From assembly GCF_019218755.1 (NCBI RefSeq), contig NZ_JAHUWZ010000010.1, positions 62,001 through 126,000 of the forward strand: a DNA stretch of 64,000 nucleotides, given 5' to 3'. Within the stretch, counting starts at the first letter, position 1; every line of letters starts with the position of its first letter. The notes below the pieces were generated by a model, which saw nothing but the letters and a program-made list of their open reading frames with translations, ran no database searches and was not told the DNA's origin. Shown in pieces: positions 17,071 to 25,575 of this stretch. This DNA comes from Acidovorax sp. sif1233. GTDB lineage: Bacteria; Pseudomonadota; Gammaproteobacteria; Burkholderiales; Burkholderiaceae_C. The position numbers and the translations under genes are program-made.

Positions 17071-17936
17071 AGGGCAACGGCGGCCTCGGTCCGCGATGTG
17101 TCGGCGAAGGGAGAAGCGGGCCACTGGAGCAGTTCCAGCCGGCCGTCCAGGTGTTCGACCAGCGCGGTGTGGCTTTCCACCCAGTCGCCGTCATTGCAAT
17201 ACAGGGTTCCGCCGATCTCCCGCATCTCCGCGCGGTGGATATGGCCGCACACCACGCCGTCATGTCCCCTGCGGCGCGCCTCGGCGGCCACGGCCACTTC
17301 AAAGTCGGTCACGTAATTGAGCGCCTTCTTGACCTTGCCCTTCAGGTAGGCCGACAGCGACCAGTAGGGCAGCCCCATGCGGGCGCGCAAGGTGTTGAGG
17401 TGCCGGTTGAGCCGCAGCGTGAACTCATACAGGTTGTCCCCCAGGTAGGCCAGCCACTTGGCGCACTGGATCACTCCGTCAAAGTGGTCTCCGTGCGTGA
17501 CCCACAGGCTGCGGCCGTCCGCCGTGGTGTGCACCGCCTCGGCCAGCACTTCGATGCCGCCGAACGAGTGGCCGACAAAGGCGCGTGCAAACTCGTCATG
17601 GTTGCCAGGCACGAAGACCACCCGGCATCCCTTGCGCGCGCGCCGCAGGAGCTTTTGCACGACATCGTTGTGGGCCTGGGGCCAGAACCACTTGCGGCGC
17701 AGCTGCCAGCCGTCGACGATGTCGCCCACGAGGTAGAGGTGGTCGCTGGGGTGGTGCTTGAGAAAGTCCAGCAGCGCGACCGCCTGGCACCCCGGAGTGC
17801 CCAGGTGCAAATCCGAAATGAAGACCGCGCGGTACCGGCGATGACCCGCCGCGAAGGCATGTGCGTCGTCGGCCATGTCCTCGTGGCCCACGGACGGTTC
17901 CATCCAGGGGCCCAGGGCATCGAACGCGGTGCGCAT
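17067..17936 (-). CDS. Metallophosphoesterase of the PlcP (phospholipase C)/UDP-diacylglucosamine hydrolase type
   Basis: A 289-residue calcineurin-like enzyme. Metal-binding motifs appear in order: SDLHLGTPG (about 39-47), GDIVDGW (about 70), GNHDE (about 110), THGDHFDG (about 150) and CGHIHRAEM (about 230). Proteins of this type are usually annotated as LpxH-like. The same group contains PlcP of Sinorhizobium meliloti, which cleaves phospholipids to diacylglycerol under phosphate limitation. Its position between an OlsB-like acyltransferase and a GT4 glycosyltransferase, with overlapping ends (TGATG upstream, ATGA downstream) and a Pho-type promoter, favours the PlcP role over lipid A synthesis. 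No signal peptide is seen. Confidence 0.72.
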   Translation of the reverse strand: MRTAFDALGPWMEPSVGHEDMADDAHAFAAGHRRYRAVFISDLHLGTPGCQAVALLDFLKHHPSDHLYLVGDIVDGWQLRRKWFWPQAHNDVVQKLLRRARKGCRVVFVPGNHDEFARAFVGHSFGGIEVLAEAVHTTADGRSLWVTHGDHFDGVIQCAKWLAYLGDNLYEFTLRLNRHLNTLRARMGLPYWSLSAYLKGKVKKALNYVTDFEVAVAAEARRRGHDGVVCGHIHRAEMREIGGTLYCNDGDWVESHTALVEHLDGRLELLQWPASPFADTSRTEAAVAL

Positions 17937-18772
17937 CAGGCCCCCAGGAAATGCTTGCGGTAGCGGGGGTGCAGGTCCGCCAGGCGCATCAGCATCGGCA
18001 GGTCCGCGGTGTTGAAGTCCGGGTCCCAGGCTGGAGCGCCCAGCACGCGCGCGCCCAAGCGCAGGTAGCCCTTGATGAGCGCCGGGGGCTCCACCGTGAT
18101 CGAGCCGTCCAGCTGCTCGACGGGCAGCGGCAGCCGGGGAAGCACGTGGTATTCGATGGGAGCCAGGTGTGTCTTGCGCACCTGCTGCCAGATGCTCGCG
18201 GCCGCGTCGCCGCTGACGACGCCGTTGTGCAGCATGGGGATGCTGGCGCAGCCGATCATCGTGTCGAGCTGGTTGCGCACCATGAAGTCCGCCAGAGCGC
18301 TCCACAGCGCCATGATCACGCCGCCGTGGCGGTGGTCGGGGTGCACGCAGCTGCGGCCCAGCTCCACCATGCGCGGGCGCAGGGAGCGCAGCCGCGTCAG
18401 GTCGAACTCGGTGTCGCTGTAGGTGCCGCCGACGCGCCGGGCCTGTGCGGGAGTGAGCACGCGGTAAGTCCCAATGACTTGCTGGCTCTGGGCGTCGCGC
18501 ACCAGCAGGTGCTCGCAATAGTCGTCGAACAGGTCCACGTCGTGGCCGGGGATGGGGGTCGTCAATCGAGCGCCCATCTCCGCCGCGAACACATCGAACC
18601 GCAACCGCTGCGCCTGGCGCACCTCATCTTCATGCCGCGCCCATGCCACCTCGATGGCCCCCCGCGCCGCCACCGGCTGCAGGGCGCCGGGCATGGCAGC
18701 CGTGCCGCGAAGCGGCCGCTGGGGAACGATCTCGGTGGACAGGGGCGGCGTCAAGGTGGGCAGCTCATTCAT
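17936..18772 (-). CDS. OlsB-like GNAT N-acyltransferase (ornithine lipid synthesis)
   Basis: A 278-residue protein of the Acetyltransf_5 group, to which OlsB (L-ornithine N-alpha-acyltransferase) belongs and which is often labelled 'putative hemolysin'. Visible landmarks are RLRFDVFAAEMGAR (about 58-71), CEHLLVRD, VIGTYRVLTP, YSDTEFDL, VELGRSCVHPDHRHGGVIMALW and MIGCASIPM, in the order seen in OlsB, and the length is near the usual 290. OlsB makes lyso-ornithine lipid from ornithine and 3-hydroxyacyl-ACP. The second enzyme, OlsA, is not in this window. It is the first gene of the operon, with AAGGAG ten bases before the ATG and four tandem Pho half-sites upstream. Confidence 0.75.
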   Translation of the reverse strand: MNELPTLTPPLSTEIVPQRPLRGTAAMPGALQPVAARGAIEVAWARHEDEVRQAQRLRFDVFAAEMGARLTTPIPGHDVDLFDDYCEHLLVRDAQSQQVIGTYRVLTPAQARRVGGTYSDTEFDLTRLRSLRPRMVELGRSCVHPDHRHGGVIMALWSALADFMVRNQLDTMIGCASIPMLHNGVVSGDAAASIWQQVRKTHLAPIEYHVLPRLPLPVEQLDGSITVEPPALIKGYLRLGARVLGAPAWDPDFNTADLPMLMRLADLHPRYRKHFLGA

Positions 18773-18867
18773 GGTGCAACATCTCCTTGTGTCAGGACGG
18801 GTTCGGCTGGAGGCCCCAACCATGGGCTGGGAACCGTTTCCCCTGGGCACGAGTGTGAAATTGCCGC

Positions 18868-18907
18868 GTGACGCCGCCATGTCGGCCGCATGTCAATCCC
18901 ATGACAG
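18868..18907 (-). promoter_or_regulatory. Tandem array of four PhoB-like half-sites before the OlsB-like gene
   Basis: Reading the minus strand from 18907, heptamers repeat every 11 bases: CTGTCAT, TTGACAT, CCGACAT and GCGTCAC, separated by G-rich tetramers. The first is a perfect Pho half-site. The exact 11-base period equals one helical turn, as needed for side-by-side PhoB dimers. The array ends 96 bases before the start codon. The rest of the gap 18773-18974 holds only the leader and a weak CATAAT (18950-18955) that could serve the divergent GGDEF gene. Confidence 0.65.
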
Positions 18908-18974
18908 CGGATCGCCGCGCAGAACCCTGCATCGGCTCCAACGGGCCTGCATAATTGGTTCAGGAAACCGCACC

Positions 18975-21926
18975 GTGCACGCATCCGCCCCCACCCGCTC
19001 CCGAAGCCCTCTTGCGGGCTCGCTGGTCGTGTTTGTTCTGGCGGCGGCCTGTGCCGGGGTGGTGGTGTGGGCCCTTGAGCGCCAGGAGCGCGCCCAGCAC
19101 CGCACGCAGGTGACGGACATGGCGGGTGACCACGTCCAGGCGCTGCAACGCGCCATCGAGCTGGCCCTGTCGGCCAACAACACCCTGGTGGCGCTGGTGC
19201 GCCAGGGCCGGGGAGAGGTGACGCAGTTCGAGGAGATCGGCACGCAGATGCTGCCCTTCTACCCGGGCATCACGGCCATGGGCCTCTCTCCCGGGGGGGT
19301 GGTCAAACAGGTCGTGCCGCGCCAGGGCAACGAGAACTCCATCGGTTTCGACCAGCTCAACGACCCCCGGCAGGGCCCCGAATCCGCCAGGGCCCGGGAG
19401 TCGGGCCGGCTGACCCTGGCCGGCCCCATGGAGCTGGTGCAAGGCGGCCTGGGCGTGGTGGGGCGCCAGCCCGTCTACCTCGACGATGCCCAGGGGCACC
19501 GCGCCTTCTGGGGGTTCACCTACGTCACCATCCGCCTGCCCGAAGTGCTGGCCGCCGCGCGCCTGCCGCAGCTGACGCTGCGGGGCTACCACTACCGGCT
19601 GTGGCGCGTCCGGCCCGACACGGGCGAGGAACAGACCATTGCCGCATCCGACCCGCCCCCGGGCGCGGACGCGGTGGGCCGGTCGCTGACCCTGCCCAAC
19701 GGGCAATGGACCCTGAGCCTGGTCCCCATCAAGGGCTGGGGCGACCCGGCCGTGCTGCTCATGCGCTGCGCGGTGGGCCTGCTGTTTGCCTTGATGATGA
19801 CCTACCTGGCCCGGCTTCTTTTCGAGCTGAAGGCCCACGAGCGCGGGCTGGCCTATCAGGTGGCCCAGCGCACCTCGGAAATCCAGGCCACCCAGCAGCA
19901 GCTGCACGCCACCATCGACGCCATCCCGGACCCTCTCTTCGAACTCGACCAGGACGGGTTCTATTGCAGCGTGCACAGCCAGCGCGCCGAATTGCTCATG
20001 GGCCCCGCCGAAACGCTGGTGGGACGCAACGTGACCGAGGTGCTGCCAGCGCTGGCAGCCCTGTCGGTGCTGGACGTGCTGAGCGATGCCCAGGCGCAGG
20101 GCTGGTCCTCCGGGCGGCAGATCATGCTCGACCTGCCCGGGGTGGGCACCACGTGGTTTGAGCTGTCCGCCGCGCGCAAGGCCACGTCCCCGGGCGCGAA
20201 GCCACGGTTCATCCTGCTGTCGCGCGACATCACGGAGCGCAAGCGGTCCCAGGAGCAACTGCAGCTGACCGCCCAGGTGTTCGACCAGAGCAGCGAAGCC
20301 ATCGTGATCGCCGACGCGGCCCATACGATCGTGCGCATCAACCGGGCTTTCACGCGGATCACGGGGTACACGGAAGCCGAGGCCGTGGGGCAGTCCGTGC
20401 GCCTGCTCACGGTCGCCCGGCCGGCAGACAACGCCAGCGCCGACGCCGTGTACGCACGGCTGTCCCAGGACGGCCACTGGGAGGGCGAGGCCTGCGGCCG
20501 CCGCAAGGACGGGTCCACCTACCCCCAGTGGCTGTCGGTCAGCAGCGTGCGCGATGGCAATGGCGTCGCCACGCACTCCATCACGCTGTTTCGCGACATC
20601 ACGCAGCAGCGCGAGGCCCAGGACCGCATCCAGCGCCTGGCGCATTTCGACCCGCTCACGAACCTTCCCAACCGCGCGCTGCTGGCCGAGCGCGCGCAGC
20701 ACCTCATTGCCAACGAGCAGGCGCGAGGCGGCACCCTGGCCATGCTGTTCCTGGACCTGGACCACTTCAAGAACGTCAACGATTCGCTGGGCCACCGCAT
20801 TGGAGACATCCTGCTCGTGGCGGTGGCGCAGCGCCTTCAGTCCCTGCTGCGGCCTCAGGACACCGTCTCGCGCCTGGGGGGCGATGAATTTCTGCTGCTG
20901 CTGCCCGCCACCTCGGCACCCTCCGCGGCCGACATGGCAACCCGGCTGCTCGCGGCCATCGCCCAGCCGTTTCAGGTGGACCCGTACGAACTCACCACCA
21001 CCTTGTCGGTGGGCATCGCGATGTATCCCGCCGATGGCGACTCGTTCGACACGCTGTACCAGCGGGCCGATGCCGCCATGTACCGTGCCAAGCAGAACGG
21101 ACGCAACCGGTACGGTTTCTTCACCGCCGACCTCGAGGCGCGCACGGCGCGCGCCCTGCTGATCGAGAACGCCCTGCGCCGCGCGCTGGAGCGCAACCAG
21201 TTCGAACTGCACTACCAGCCCCAGGTCTCGCTCACCGCGCGCCAGGTGGTGGGGGCCGAGGCACTGCTGCGCTGGCGCCATCCCGAGCTGGGCATGGTGT
21301 CGCCGGCCGAGTTCATTCCGGTGGCCGAAAGCAGCGGCATGATCGTGGCGATCGGGGAATGGGTGATCCACACCGCGGTGAAGGACGCCAAACGCTGGCT
21401 GGATCTGCAGCTGCCCCTGCGGGCGGTGTCCGTGAACGTCTCCGCCGTCCAGTTCAGGCATCCCCAGCTGCCCGAGATGGTCACGCGCTGCCTGGAACAG
21501 GCAGGCCTGCCCGCGCGCCGGCTGGAGCTGGAGCTGACCGAGGGCGCCGCGGTGGACGACCCCGCCGCCGCGCTCGCCATGATGGACCAGCTTCACGACC
21601 GCGGCGTGCGCCTGTCCATGGACGACTTCGGCACCGGATATTCCTCGTTGAGCTACCTCAAGCGGTTCCAGATCTACAAGCTCAAGATCGACCAGTCGTT
21701 CGTGCGCGATCTGGAAGACGATGCCAATGACCGGGCCATCGTGAGCGCCATCATCCGCATGGCGCAGGCCCTGGGCATGCAGACCACGGCGGAGGGGGTG
21801 GAAACCGACGGCCAGGTCGAGTTCCTGCAGGCCCAGGGCTGCGACGAGGGCCAGGGGTTCTACTTCAGCCGCCCCCTGCCCGCGCCGGAGTTCGAGGCGT
21901 ACCTGCGCGCTCAGCGGGACCACTGA
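18975..21926 (+). CDS. Membrane-bound CHASE-PAS-PAS-GGDEF-EAL cyclic-di-GMP protein
   Basis: A 983-residue signalling protein starting at GTG, with AGGAAA eight bases upstream. Membrane helices at about 16-33 and 258-280 enclose a periplasmic domain of CHASE type. Two PAS domains follow (about 303-420 and 428-545). The diguanylate cyclase domain keeps an intact RLGGDEF (near 636), and the EAL phosphodiesterase domain keeps EALLRW (near 762) and DDFGTGYSSL. Both activities look possible, so which dominates is unknown. The GGDEF-EAL part is strikingly like the next gene, and the two form a tandem pair. Longer in-frame starts reach back over the Pho array and are unlikely. Confidence 0.88.
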   Translation: MHASAPTRSRSPLAGSLVVFVLAAACAGVVVWALERQERAQHRTQVTDMAGDHVQALQRAIELALSANNTLVALVRQGRGEVTQFEEIGTQMLPFYPGITAMGLSPGGVVKQVVPRQGNENSIGFDQLNDPRQGPESARARESGRLTLAGPMELVQGGLGVVGRQPVYLDDAQGHRAFWGFTYVTIRLPEVLAAARLPQLTLRGYHYRLWRVRPDTGEEQTIAASDPPPGADAVGRSLTLPNGQWTLSLVPIKGWGDPAVLLMRCAVGLLFALMMTYLARLLFELKAHERGLAYQVAQRTSEIQATQQQLHATIDAIPDPLFELDQDGFYCSVHSQRAELLMGPAETLVGRNVTEVLPALAALSVLDVLSDAQAQGWSSGRQIMLDLPGVGTTWFELSAARKATSPGAKPRFILLSRDITERKRSQEQLQLTAQVFDQSSEAIVIADAAHTIVRINRAFTRITGYTEAEAVGQSVRLLTVARPADNASADAVYARLSQDGHWEGEACGRRKDGSTYPQWLSVSSVRDGNGVATHSITLFRDITQQREAQDRIQRLAHFDPLTNLPNRALLAERAQHLIANEQARGGTLAMLFLDLDHFKNVNDSLGHRIGDILLVAVAQRLQSLLRPQDTVSRLGGDEFLLLLPATSAPSAADMATRLLAAIAQPFQVDPYELTTTLSVGIAMYPADGDSFDTLYQRADAAMYRAKQNGRNRYGFFTADLEARTARALLIENALRRALERNQFELHYQPQVSLTARQVVGAEALLRWRHPELGMVSPAEFIPVAESSGMIVAIGEWVIHTAVKDAKRWLDLQLPLRAVSVNVSAVQFRHPQLPEMVTRCLEQAGLPARRLELELTEGAAVDDPAAALAMMDQLHDRGVRLSMDDFGTGYSSLSYLKRFQIYKLKIDQSFVRDLEDDANDRAIVSAIIRMAQALGMQTTAEGVETDGQVEFLQAQGCDEGQGFYFSRPLPAPEFEAYLRAQRDH

Positions 21927-21998
21927 AGCCGACCCGACCCTGCACGGGAAAGGGCCGGACGCCCCGCCGAAAGGCTTGTAAGGGAGCGCTGCTACACT

Positions 21999-22015
21999 TT
22001 GGTACAAATTACCAA
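21999..22015. promoter_or_regulatory. Inverted repeat upstream of the second GGDEF/EAL gene
   Basis: TTGGTA-caaat-TACCAA is a perfect six-base inverted repeat, 33 bases before the ATG at 22049, in the short gap between the paralogues. It could be an operator or part of the promoter. No regulator can be named. Confidence 0.35.
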
Positions 22016-22048
22016 GGCCGCCTGGCCCTCCCGCCCGTACCGGTTTCC

Positions 22049-24274
22049 ATGTCTGCGCCGTACAGCTCTCCAGAATTGCAGCGTCCTGGAGTTGCCACCG
22101 ACACCCCCCTGCAACGCGCGCTGCGCGAACAGCAAACCCTGCTCGACAGTGCGGGCGTGGGCATTGTTTTCCTGCGCCAGCGCAGCGTGGTGCGCTGCAA
22201 CCAGCGGTACGCCGAGATCTTCGGCTACGCCAGCGCCGAAGGGCTGGTGGGCCTCAACACCGAGGCGTTCTACCCTTCGCGCGATGCCTTTCGCGATCTG
22301 GGCCGCACCGCCTACCCGGTGCTCGCCCAGGGCCAGGCCTTCCGCGTGGAGCGCCAATTGCGCCGGCGCGACGGCTCCTTGTTCTGGGGCAGCCTGACGG
22401 GGCGGCTCATCAATCCGCACGACACGACCGAAGGCTCCATCTGGATCCTGGACGATATCGACGAGCAACGGCGCGCGCAGGCCGCGCTGGGCGCCGCGGT
22501 CCGCGAAAAACAGCTGCTGTTCGACAGCGCCATGGTGGGCATCGTGTTCCTGCGCGACCGGCGCCTGACCCGGTGCAACCACCACTTCGAGCAGATGCTG
22601 GGCTACCAGCCGGGGGAACTGGCGGGCAGCCCGTCGCGCCGCTGGTATGCCAGCGACGCCGCGTGGGAAGAAGTCGGCCGCCGGTGCTATCCGCAGCTGG
22701 CCGCCGGCCATTCGTACGAAGGCGAGCTGGAACTGTGCCGCAAGGACGGCACCCCCGTGATCTGCGAGGTGCGCAGCAAATCCATAGATCCCGCCGATCC
22801 ATCGCAGGGCTCCATCTGGATCACCATGGACATCACGGAGCGAAAGCAGGCACAGGCCGTCCTGGCCAGCACGCACGAGGACCTGGAACGGCAGGTGCAG
22901 GACCGCACCCGCGAACTGCGCGAGACCGTGGACAACCTGCACCGCGAGATCAACGACCGCAAGGCCGACCAGGAGCGCATCTACTGGCTCGCCCACTATG
23001 ACGCCCTCACGGGCCTGCCCAACCGCGCCCTGCTGTCCGAGCGCGCGCAGCAGGCCATCCGCGTGGCCCAGGAGGGCAACACGCCCCTGGCCCTGATCTT
23101 CCTGGACCTGGATCACTTCAAGCACGTGAACGACTCGCTGGGCCACCGGGTGGGCGATGCGCTGCTGGTGGAGATCGCCAAGCGGCTGCGCGCCGTGGTG
23201 CGCGACAAGGACACGGTGTCGCGCCTGGGTGGCGACGAGTTCATCCTGCTGCTGCCCGGCGCCAATGCGCACGGCGCGGCCCGCGTGGCCGGCAAGCTGC
23301 AGGAGGCCTCGCGCCAGCACTACCAGATCGACCACCACGAACTGACCATGGCCCCGTCCATGGGCATCGCGCTGTTCCCCCAGGACGGCAAGGACTTCGA
23401 CACCCTGACGCAGTCGGCCGACGTGGCCATGTACCGCGCCAAGCTCGACGGGCGCAACACATTCAAGTTCTTCACCCCGGAAATGCAGGCGCAGTCGGTG
23501 CGCGCGCTGCAGCTCGAAAACGCCCTGCGCCGGGCGCTGGAGCGCAACCAGTTCCACTTGCACTACCAGCCGCAGATGAGCCTGACCACCGGGGCCGTGC
23601 GCAGCGTGGAAGCCCTGCTGCGCTGGCAGCACCCGCAGCTCGGTGGGGTGTCGCCCGCCGAATTCATTCCCATTGCAGAAGACAGCGGGCAGATCCTGCA
23701 GATCGGCGAATGGGTGCTGCGCACCGCGCTCTCGCAGCTCAAGACCTGGCGGGCCTGCGGGTTCCCGGGCCTGACGATGGCCGTGAACCTCTCGGCCATC
23801 CAGTTCCGCCAGCCCCAGTTGCCCGAACTGGTAAGCCGCATGCTGGCCGAATTCGACCTGCCGCCGGATTGCCTGGAGCTGGAGCTGACCGAAGGCGTGG
23901 CCGTGGACGACCCGCATGCCGCGGTGGCCACCATGGACCAGCTGCACGCGCGCGGCGTGCGCATGTCGATGGATGACTTCGGCACCGGCTATTCATCGCT
24001 GAGCCAGCTCAAGCGATTTCAGATCTTCAAGCTCAAGATCGACCAGTCGTTCGTGCGCGACCTGGGCAACGACAACAACGACCGCGCCATCGTGAGCGCC
24101 ATCATCCGCATGGCGCAGGCGCTGGGCATGCGCACCACGGCCGAAGGCGTGGAGACCGAAGGCCAGCTGACCTTCCTGCGCGAGCAGGGGTGCGACGAGG
24201 CGCAGGGCTACCACTTCAGCATGCCGCTGTCGGCACCGGAGCTGGAAGCCTTCATGCGGCGGCAGCTGCATTGA
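22049..24274 (+). CDS. Soluble PAS-PAS-GGDEF-EAL cyclic-di-GMP protein
   Basis: A 741-residue cytoplasmic protein with no membrane helices. Two related PAS domains are seen at about 22-145 and 155-275; each has the motif SAxVGIVFLR, so they look like an internal duplication. A heptad-rich linker follows (about 280-320, VQDRTRELRETVDNLHREI). The GGDEF domain has RLGGDEF near 394, and the EAL domain has EALLRW near 520 with DDFGTGYSSL. All signature residues are intact. The second half is closely similar to the preceding gene, suggesting tandem duplication with exchange of the sensory half. Confidence 0.9.
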   Translation: MSAPYSSPELQRPGVATDTPLQRALREQQTLLDSAGVGIVFLRQRSVVRCNQRYAEIFGYASAEGLVGLNTEAFYPSRDAFRDLGRTAYPVLAQGQAFRVERQLRRRDGSLFWGSLTGRLINPHDTTEGSIWILDDIDEQRRAQAALGAAVREKQLLFDSAMVGIVFLRDRRLTRCNHHFEQMLGYQPGELAGSPSRRWYASDAAWEEVGRRCYPQLAAGHSYEGELELCRKDGTPVICEVRSKSIDPADPSQGSIWITMDITERKQAQAVLASTHEDLERQVQDRTRELRETVDNLHREINDRKADQERIYWLAHYDALTGLPNRALLSERAQQAIRVAQEGNTPLALIFLDLDHFKHVNDSLGHRVGDALLVEIAKRLRAVVRDKDTVSRLGGDEFILLLPGANAHGAARVAGKLQEASRQHYQIDHHELTMAPSMGIALFPQDGKDFDTLTQSADVAMYRAKLDGRNTFKFFTPEMQAQSVRALQLENALRRALERNQFHLHYQPQMSLTTGAVRSVEALLRWQHPQLGGVSPAEFIPIAEDSGQILQIGEWVLRTALSQLKTWRACGFPGLTMAVNLSAIQFRQPQLPELVSRMLAEFDLPPDCLELELTEGVAVDDPHAAVATMDQLHARGVRMSMDDFGTGYSSLSQLKRFQIFKLKIDQSFVRDLGNDNNDRAIVSAIIRMAQALGMRTTAEGVETEGQLTFLREQGCDEAQGYHFSMPLSAPELEAFMRRQLH

Positions 24275-24376
24275 GCCGGCCGGCCGGCAGCACGATCGTG
24301 CCGCGGCCCGGACCCGCCGGACCGGCTCTCACAGACCCGCCCGGGCAACAGGCCTCCACACGGGGAAATATTGAAT

Positions 24377-24434
24377 AAAATCAGCCCCTGGCGCTTTATG
24401 GACAAGCGCGAGCAGCTATAAATATAATAGCAAA
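24377..24434 (-). repeat. Dispersed two-hairpin repeat, copy B (intergenic)
   Basis: Minus strand: GCTATTATATTTATAGCTGC, then CGCGCTTG...AAGCGC, then CAGGGGCTGATTTT. It lies in the 237-base gap between the second GGDEF/EAL gene and the convergent binding-protein gene. Nothing else was recognised in that gap except a 12-base palindrome, GCACGATCGTGC, near 24290. Confidence 0.72.
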
Positions 24435-24511
24435 TGCACTGTATTGCATTGCACTGCCGCGATGCCCGAGCTGTCGTCCGCACCGCGCGCGCAGATCCCT
24501 CCAGGCAACGC

Positions 24512-25549
24512 TCAGCGGATCGGAAAGGCGTACATCAGGCCCTGCCTGTTCCACAGGTTGTTGAGGCCGCGCGGCAGCGCCAGCGCCGACTTCTGCCCGA
24601 CGTTGCGCTCGAAGATCTCGCCATAGTTGCCGGTGGTCCTGACGGCGCGCAGCAGCCAGTCGCGGTCCAGGCCGAGCAGCTTTCCGGTGTCTTCCGAGGT
24701 CCCCAGCATGCGCTGCACCGCCGGGTGGCTGCTGCTGGTTTTCAGCTGGTCCGCGTTGGCCTGTGTCACGCCCTGCTCTTCGGCTTCGATGAGGCCGTAG
24801 ATCACCCACTTGACCACCGCGAACCACTCGTCGTCCCCCCGCCGCACCATGGGGCCCAGAGGCTCCTTGGAGATGAGCTCGGGCAGGATGGTGTGCGTTG
24901 CCGCGCCTTGCGGAACGCCGCTGCGCAGGGATGCCAGGCCCGAGGCATCGGTGGTGAACGCGGAGCAGCGCCCCGACAGGTAGGCCGACGTTGCCGCGTC
25001 CACCTTCTCGAACATCACGGGCTTGATGTCGAGGTCGTGGGCACGGGAATAGTCGGCCAGGTTCTTTTCCGTCGTGGTGCCTGACTGCACGCACACGGTC
25101 TGCCCCTTGAGCTGGCGGAGGTTCTTGATCTTGCTCCTGGCCGGCACGATGAAGCCCTGGCCGTCGTAGTAGGTCACGGCCGTCTGGTGCAGGCCCAGCG
25201 ATGCGTCGCGCGCCAGCGAGAACGTGGTGTTGCGCGAAAGCACGTCCACCTCGCCGGATTGCAGCGCGGTGAAGCGCTGCGGCACGTCCAGCGGCACGTA
25301 TTTGACCTTCTGGCCGTCGCCCAGCACCGCGGCCGCAAGCGCCCGGCAGATGTCGACGTCCAGGCCCGACCACCGGCCACTGGAGTCCGCGATCGCAAAC
25401 CCGGCCAGCCCGGTGTTGACGCCACACACCACCTGCCCGCGCGCCCGGATGCCGTCAAGCGTCTTGCCCGCATGGGCAGCGGGCGCCGCGAGCAACGCCG
25501 CCAATGCGGTGGCGCCCACCGCGGCGATCTGGCCCAGAGATGTCTTCAT
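24512..25549 (-). CDS. Amino-acid ABC transporter substrate-binding protein (AapJ/BztA-like), orphan
   Basis: A 345-residue periplasmic binding protein. Residues 1-27 form a signal peptide ending AAHA. The mature protein starts GKTLDGIRARGQVVCGVNTGLAGFA and contains GLDVDICRALAAAVLGD and EVDVLSRNTTFSLARD, the pattern of family 3 binding proteins for general or acidic L-amino acids (AapJ, BztA). No permease or ATPase gene is next to it, so it either uses a transporter encoded elsewhere or has a signalling role. The ligand is unknown. Confidence 0.85.
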   Translation of the reverse strand: MKTSLGQIAAVGATALAALLAAPAAHAGKTLDGIRARGQVVCGVNTGLAGFAIADSSGRWSGLDVDICRALAAAVLGDGQKVKYVPLDVPQRFTALQSGEVDVLSRNTTFSLARDASLGLHQTAVTYYDGQGFIVPARSKIKNLRQLKGQTVCVQSGTTTEKNLADYSRAHDLDIKPVMFEKVDAATSAYLSGRCSAFTTDASGLASLRSGVPQGAATHTILPELISKEPLGPMVRRGDDEWFAVVKWVIYGLIEAEEQGVTQANADQLKTSSSHPAVQRMLGTSEDTGKLLGLDRDWLLRAVRTTGNYGEIFERNVGQKSALALPRGLNNLWNRQGLMYAFPIR

Positions 25550-25575
25550 ACGGTCTTGTCTCCCGGAAAAGTGAT

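Noticed and set aside
18879-18896. Plus-strand ATGTC repeats 11 bases apart as a Pho box for the first GGDEF/EAL gene
   Set aside because: These are the complement of two half-sites in the minus-strand array, and the plus-strand match to the box is weak. Control of the divergent gene remains possible but is not supported separately.
18960-22007. Minus-strand open frame of 1015 codons opposite the first GGDEF/EAL gene
   Set aside because: It is a shadow of a gene with intact GGDEF and EAL motifs. The translation has no recognisable domain and biased composition.
24290-24301. Palindrome GCACGATCGTGC after the second GGDEF/EAL gene as a terminator or operator
   Set aside because: It has no loop or T-run and is short. 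In GC-rich DNA a 12-base palindrome is not strong evidence.
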